64,000 nt of DNA from NCBI GenBank assembly GCA_020850755.1, contig JADZEB010000045.1, forward strand, positions 52,787-116,786, in the 5' to 3' direction. The DNA comes from Alphaproteobacteria bacterium (GTDB taxonomy: Bacteria > Pseudomonadota > Alphaproteobacteria > Acetobacterales > Acetobacteraceae). A model generated the notes under the pieces. The model was not told the origin of the DNA. It searched no databases and saw only the letters and a program-made list of their open reading frames with translations. Below, one piece after another: positions 61,033 to 64,000 of this stretch; the stretch's first letter is position 1, and every line of letters begins with the position of its first letter. A program made the translations under genes and the position numbers.

Positions 61033-61153
61033 TCTGCTCTCGCCTGTGCTGTGCCGGCGCGCCCCTGGCTGGAACCGCCATCCGTTGAAGTGTTTAGGGC
61101 CATCGGCCCGAAGCGATCAACCCCTGTCGTTCTCCGCCATGGCGCCGGGGCCG

Positions 61154-61816
61154 CTACCGGGCCTGGCGCGCGCCCGGCGCGCCCCGCCCGTTCGCGCCGC
61201 CGACATGCGGCCCGGCCAGCGCCAGCGCACCCGCGCGCTCGGCATCCTCGAGCGTGCGGAAGAAGGTGTAGCTGAGCGTGATGGTTTCCACATCGCGCGT
61301 GGCCGGGTCGGTTGCGATGCGCGGATCGACCCAGAAGGCCACCGGCATGTCCACCCGCTCGCCCGGTTGCAGGGTCTGCTCGTCGAAGCAGAAGCACGCC
61401 ACCTTGTGGAAATACTGCGCCGCCTTGAGCGGCGTGACATTGTAGGTCGCCACCCCGGTGACCGGGCCGGACGCCTGGTTGGTGGCGGCATAGAAGCCCA
61501 GCCCCTCCTCGCCCACGCGCAGCACCATCTCCTGCTGCATCACCTCGAACCGCCAGGGCAGGTTGCGGTTGGTGTTGGCGTTGAAGCGGATCGTGATCTG
61601 CCGCTCGCCCGCCACGGTCGGGCGGGCGCGCTCGGCCGTGATGGCGGTCGAGGGCGTGCCGTCGAAGCCGGTGACCTGGCAGAACCAGCGATAGAGCGGC
61701 ACGGCGGCGAAGGAGAGCCCGACCATGCCCACGACCACGCCCAGCACGGCACCGGCCACCAGCCCGTTGCGGCGGCGGAGACCGGGACGGTGCGGGGCGG
61801 GAGCCGGGGCGTTCAT
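61154..61816 (-). CDS. ctaG: Cytochrome c oxidase assembly protein CtaG (Cox11 type)
   Basis: 220 residues. One membrane anchor at 19-41, then a periplasmic copper-binding domain. C141 and C143 in CFCFDEQ and C46 near the membrane are the copper-site cysteines. It delivers copper to CuB of subunit I. Its ATG overlaps the stop of the small coxF-like gene. The C-terminal 25 residues form a Gly/Ala-rich extension. Confidence 0.95.
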   Translation of the reverse strand: MNAPAPAPHRPGLRRRNGLVAGAVLGVVVGMVGLSFAAVPLYRWFCQVTGFDGTPSTAITAERARPTVAGERQITIRFNANTNRNLPWRFEVMQQEMVLRVGEEGLGFYAATNQASGPVTGVATYNVTPLKAAQYFHKVACFCFDEQTLQPGERVDMPVAFWVDPRIATDPATRDVETITLSYTFFRTLEDAERAGALALAGPHVGGANGRGAPGARQAR

Positions 61817-61965
61817 CGCAAGGTCGCTCCGAACTTGGTCATTGCCAGCACGAAGAACAGCGCGCAGAGGCCGGCTATCGCCAGCCCGAGCCAGCGATTG
61901 CGCCCGCGCCGCTGGCGGCGGAAAGCCTCGCGTGTGATATCGGCGGCCGGATCGGGGTTGGTCAT
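61813..61965 (-). CDS. coxF: CoxF-like small membrane protein
   Basis: 50 residues with a basic N-terminal region (REAFRRQRRGRNRW) and one membrane segment ending LAMTKFG. It occupies the position of coxF between ctaB and ctaG in alphaproteobacteria. It overlaps ctaG by ATGA and starts ten bases after the ctaB stop. Sequence is too short for a firm family call; position and the single-segment layout support it. It is easily missed because of its size. Confidence 0.8.
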   Translation of the reverse strand: MTNPDPAADITREAFRRQRRGRNRWLGLAIAGLCALFFVLAMTKFGATLR

Positions 61966-61975
61966 CGCGCCCACC

Positions 61976-62986
61976 TCAGCCCAGCCCGAGCGCGCCGGCC
62001 ACCAGCGGCGCCAGCGCCCGGTCGGCCGGCAGGGCGGTGAACAGGAGCGCGAGATAGAGGAGCGAAAAGCGGAAGGCATGCCGCGCCGGCACATCGCCCG
62101 ACAGGCTGCGACCATCGGCCTCCTGCCGGTCGGCCCACACCGCCCAGGCATGGCGCAGGAAGCCCGCGCCTAGAAGCAGCGCCGCAGCGCCATAGACGAT
62201 GCCGGCCAATCCTAGCAGCACCGGCGCGACCGATACCGCCACCAGCGCCACGGTGTAGAGCAGCACCTGCCGCCGCGTCTCGCGCGCGCCGGCCACCACC
62301 GGCAGCATCGGCACGCCGGCGCGGGCATAGTCGCCATGCGCATAGAGCGCGAGCGACCAGAAATGCGGCGGCGTCCAGACGAACACGATGGCGAACATCA
62401 GCAGCGGCAGCAGTCCGACCTCGCCGGTCGCCGCCGCCCAGCCGATCAGCGGCGGGAAGGCGCCCGCCGCACCGCCGATGACGATGTTCTGCGGCGTGCG
62501 GCGCTTCAGCCAGATCGTGTAGACGAACACGTAGAATGCGATCGACGCGGCCAGGATCGCCGCCGCCAGCCAGTTGGCCGCCAGCCCCATCACCAGAACC
62601 GAAAAGGCGGCCAGCGTGGTACCATAAGTCAGCGCCGCCTCGGCCGGGATGCGCCCCGCCGGGATCGGGCGTGAACGCGTGCGCTTCATCAGCGCGTCGA
62701 TGTCGCGTTCGTACCACTGGTTGATGCAGCCGGCGGCACCGGCGCCCACCGCGATGCACAAGATGGCGATCAGCGCGAGCGTCGGATGCAGGGCCGTTGG
62801 CGCCAGCAGCAGGCCGATCGCGCCGGTGAACACAACCAGCGTCATCACCCGCGGCTTGAGCAGCGCGATCCAGTCGGCGAGCGAATCCTCGCCCGTCACG
62901 CCAAGCGGCGCCGCGGCGGGCCCCCCGCCCGCGGCAACCGGATGGCGGGCGGTGGAAGCGCCCTCGCGACCCTCGGTCTGCATCAC
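61976..62986 (-). CDS. ctaB: Protoheme IX farnesyltransferase
   Basis: 336 residues with about nine membrane segments. [20 protein letters not shown] holds the Asp-rich prenyl-diphosphate motif; PTGNF-like and [11 protein letters not shown] follow. It makes heme O from heme B for the oxidase. It lies 36 bases after ctaD and is followed by coxF. The N-terminal 35 residues are polar. Confidence 0.95.
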   Translation of the reverse strand: MMQTEGREGASTARHPVAAGGGPAAAPLGVTGEDSLADWIALLKPRVMTLVVFTGAIGLLLAPTALHPTLALIAILCIAVGAGAAGCINQWYERDIDALMKRTRSRPIPAGRIPAEAALTYGTTLAAFSVLVMGLAANWLAAAILAASIAFYVFVYTIWLKRRTPQNIVIGGAAGAFPPLIGWAAATGEVGLLPLLMFAIVFVWTPPHFWSLALYAHGDYARAGVPMLPVVAGARETRRQVLLYTVALVAVSVAPVLLGLAGIVYGAAALLLGAGFLRHAWAVWADRQEADGRSLSGDVPARHAFRFSLLYLALLFTALPADRALAPLVAGALGLG

Positions 62987-63022
62987 GCCCTGGCCAACCC
63001 GAACCGGATCCCGTTCCTGCCC

Positions 63023-64000
<978 letters not shown>

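Overview
The window is chromosomal DNA from a Gram-negative bacterium with very high GC content. The best fit is an alphaproteobacterium of the Rhodospirillales/Acetobacterales, perhaps an Acetobacteraceae such as Elioraea or Roseomonas; this placement is inference. Three gene sets support it: the run ctaD-ctaB-coxF-ctaG-ctaE-DUF983-SURF1 with thrC and an M16 peptidase nearby, the order ribF-ileS-lspA-DUF3035 lipoprotein-M16-M16, and a lipid A/Kdo operon. I saw no rRNA, tRNA, CRISPR array, insertion sequence or prophage.

Layout. 1-7.4 kb: a zinc-ribbon membrane protein cut by the left edge, an oligopeptide-type ABC solute-binding protein, a GH17-like glucan protein, an MFS transporter, a CoA-binding protein flanked by short tandem repeats, and a DUF2076 protein. 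7.4-11.4 kb: a hydantoinase/oxoprolinase pair. 11.8-14.2 kb: a DUF1190, glutathionylspermidine-synthase-like, DUF350 triad. 14.4-25 kb: an accessory catabolic region holding an MFS transporter, the minus-strand set SGNH hydrolase, fold-type-II PLP enzyme, M81 peptidase and DSD1-like PLP protein, the plus-strand set AtuA-like protein, DUF4387 and CueR-type MerR, an M20 peptidase, DUF1330 and MaoC. 25.0-25.7 kb is a non-coding repeat mosaic.

25.7-42.5 kb is mostly housekeeping: ribF, a GNAT acetyltransferase, ileS with a candidate leader peptide, lspA, a lipoprotein, two M16 proteins, pgi, mutL, rsmD, an RluB-type pseudouridine synthase, a class I amidotransferase, tadA and purD. 42.6-56.2 kb: xseA, an M23 peptidase, an IlvD/Edd dehydratase, a 3-hydroxyacyl-CoA dehydrogenase, the DUF374-waaA-lpxK-lpxL operon, and thrC-M16-pmbA. 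56.4-64.0 kb: a Clp-fold membrane protease, an M32 carboxypeptidase, and the cytochrome oxidase assembly operon, which runs off the right edge inside ctaD.

The most unusual signal is a dispersed element of about 125 bp made of two long hairpins. It is present in five copies, at about 2.6, 11.7, 22.8, 40.6 and 46.8 kb. In four copies its terminal CTAG supplies the stop codon of the neighbouring gene. Other items of interest are a leaderless-looking 22-codon reading frame with a hairpin ahead of ileS, 13-bp and 14-bp tandem arrays around the CoA-binding gene, a perfect inverted repeat at the likely start site of the DUF1330 transcript, and a Gly in place of the metal-site Asp in MutL.
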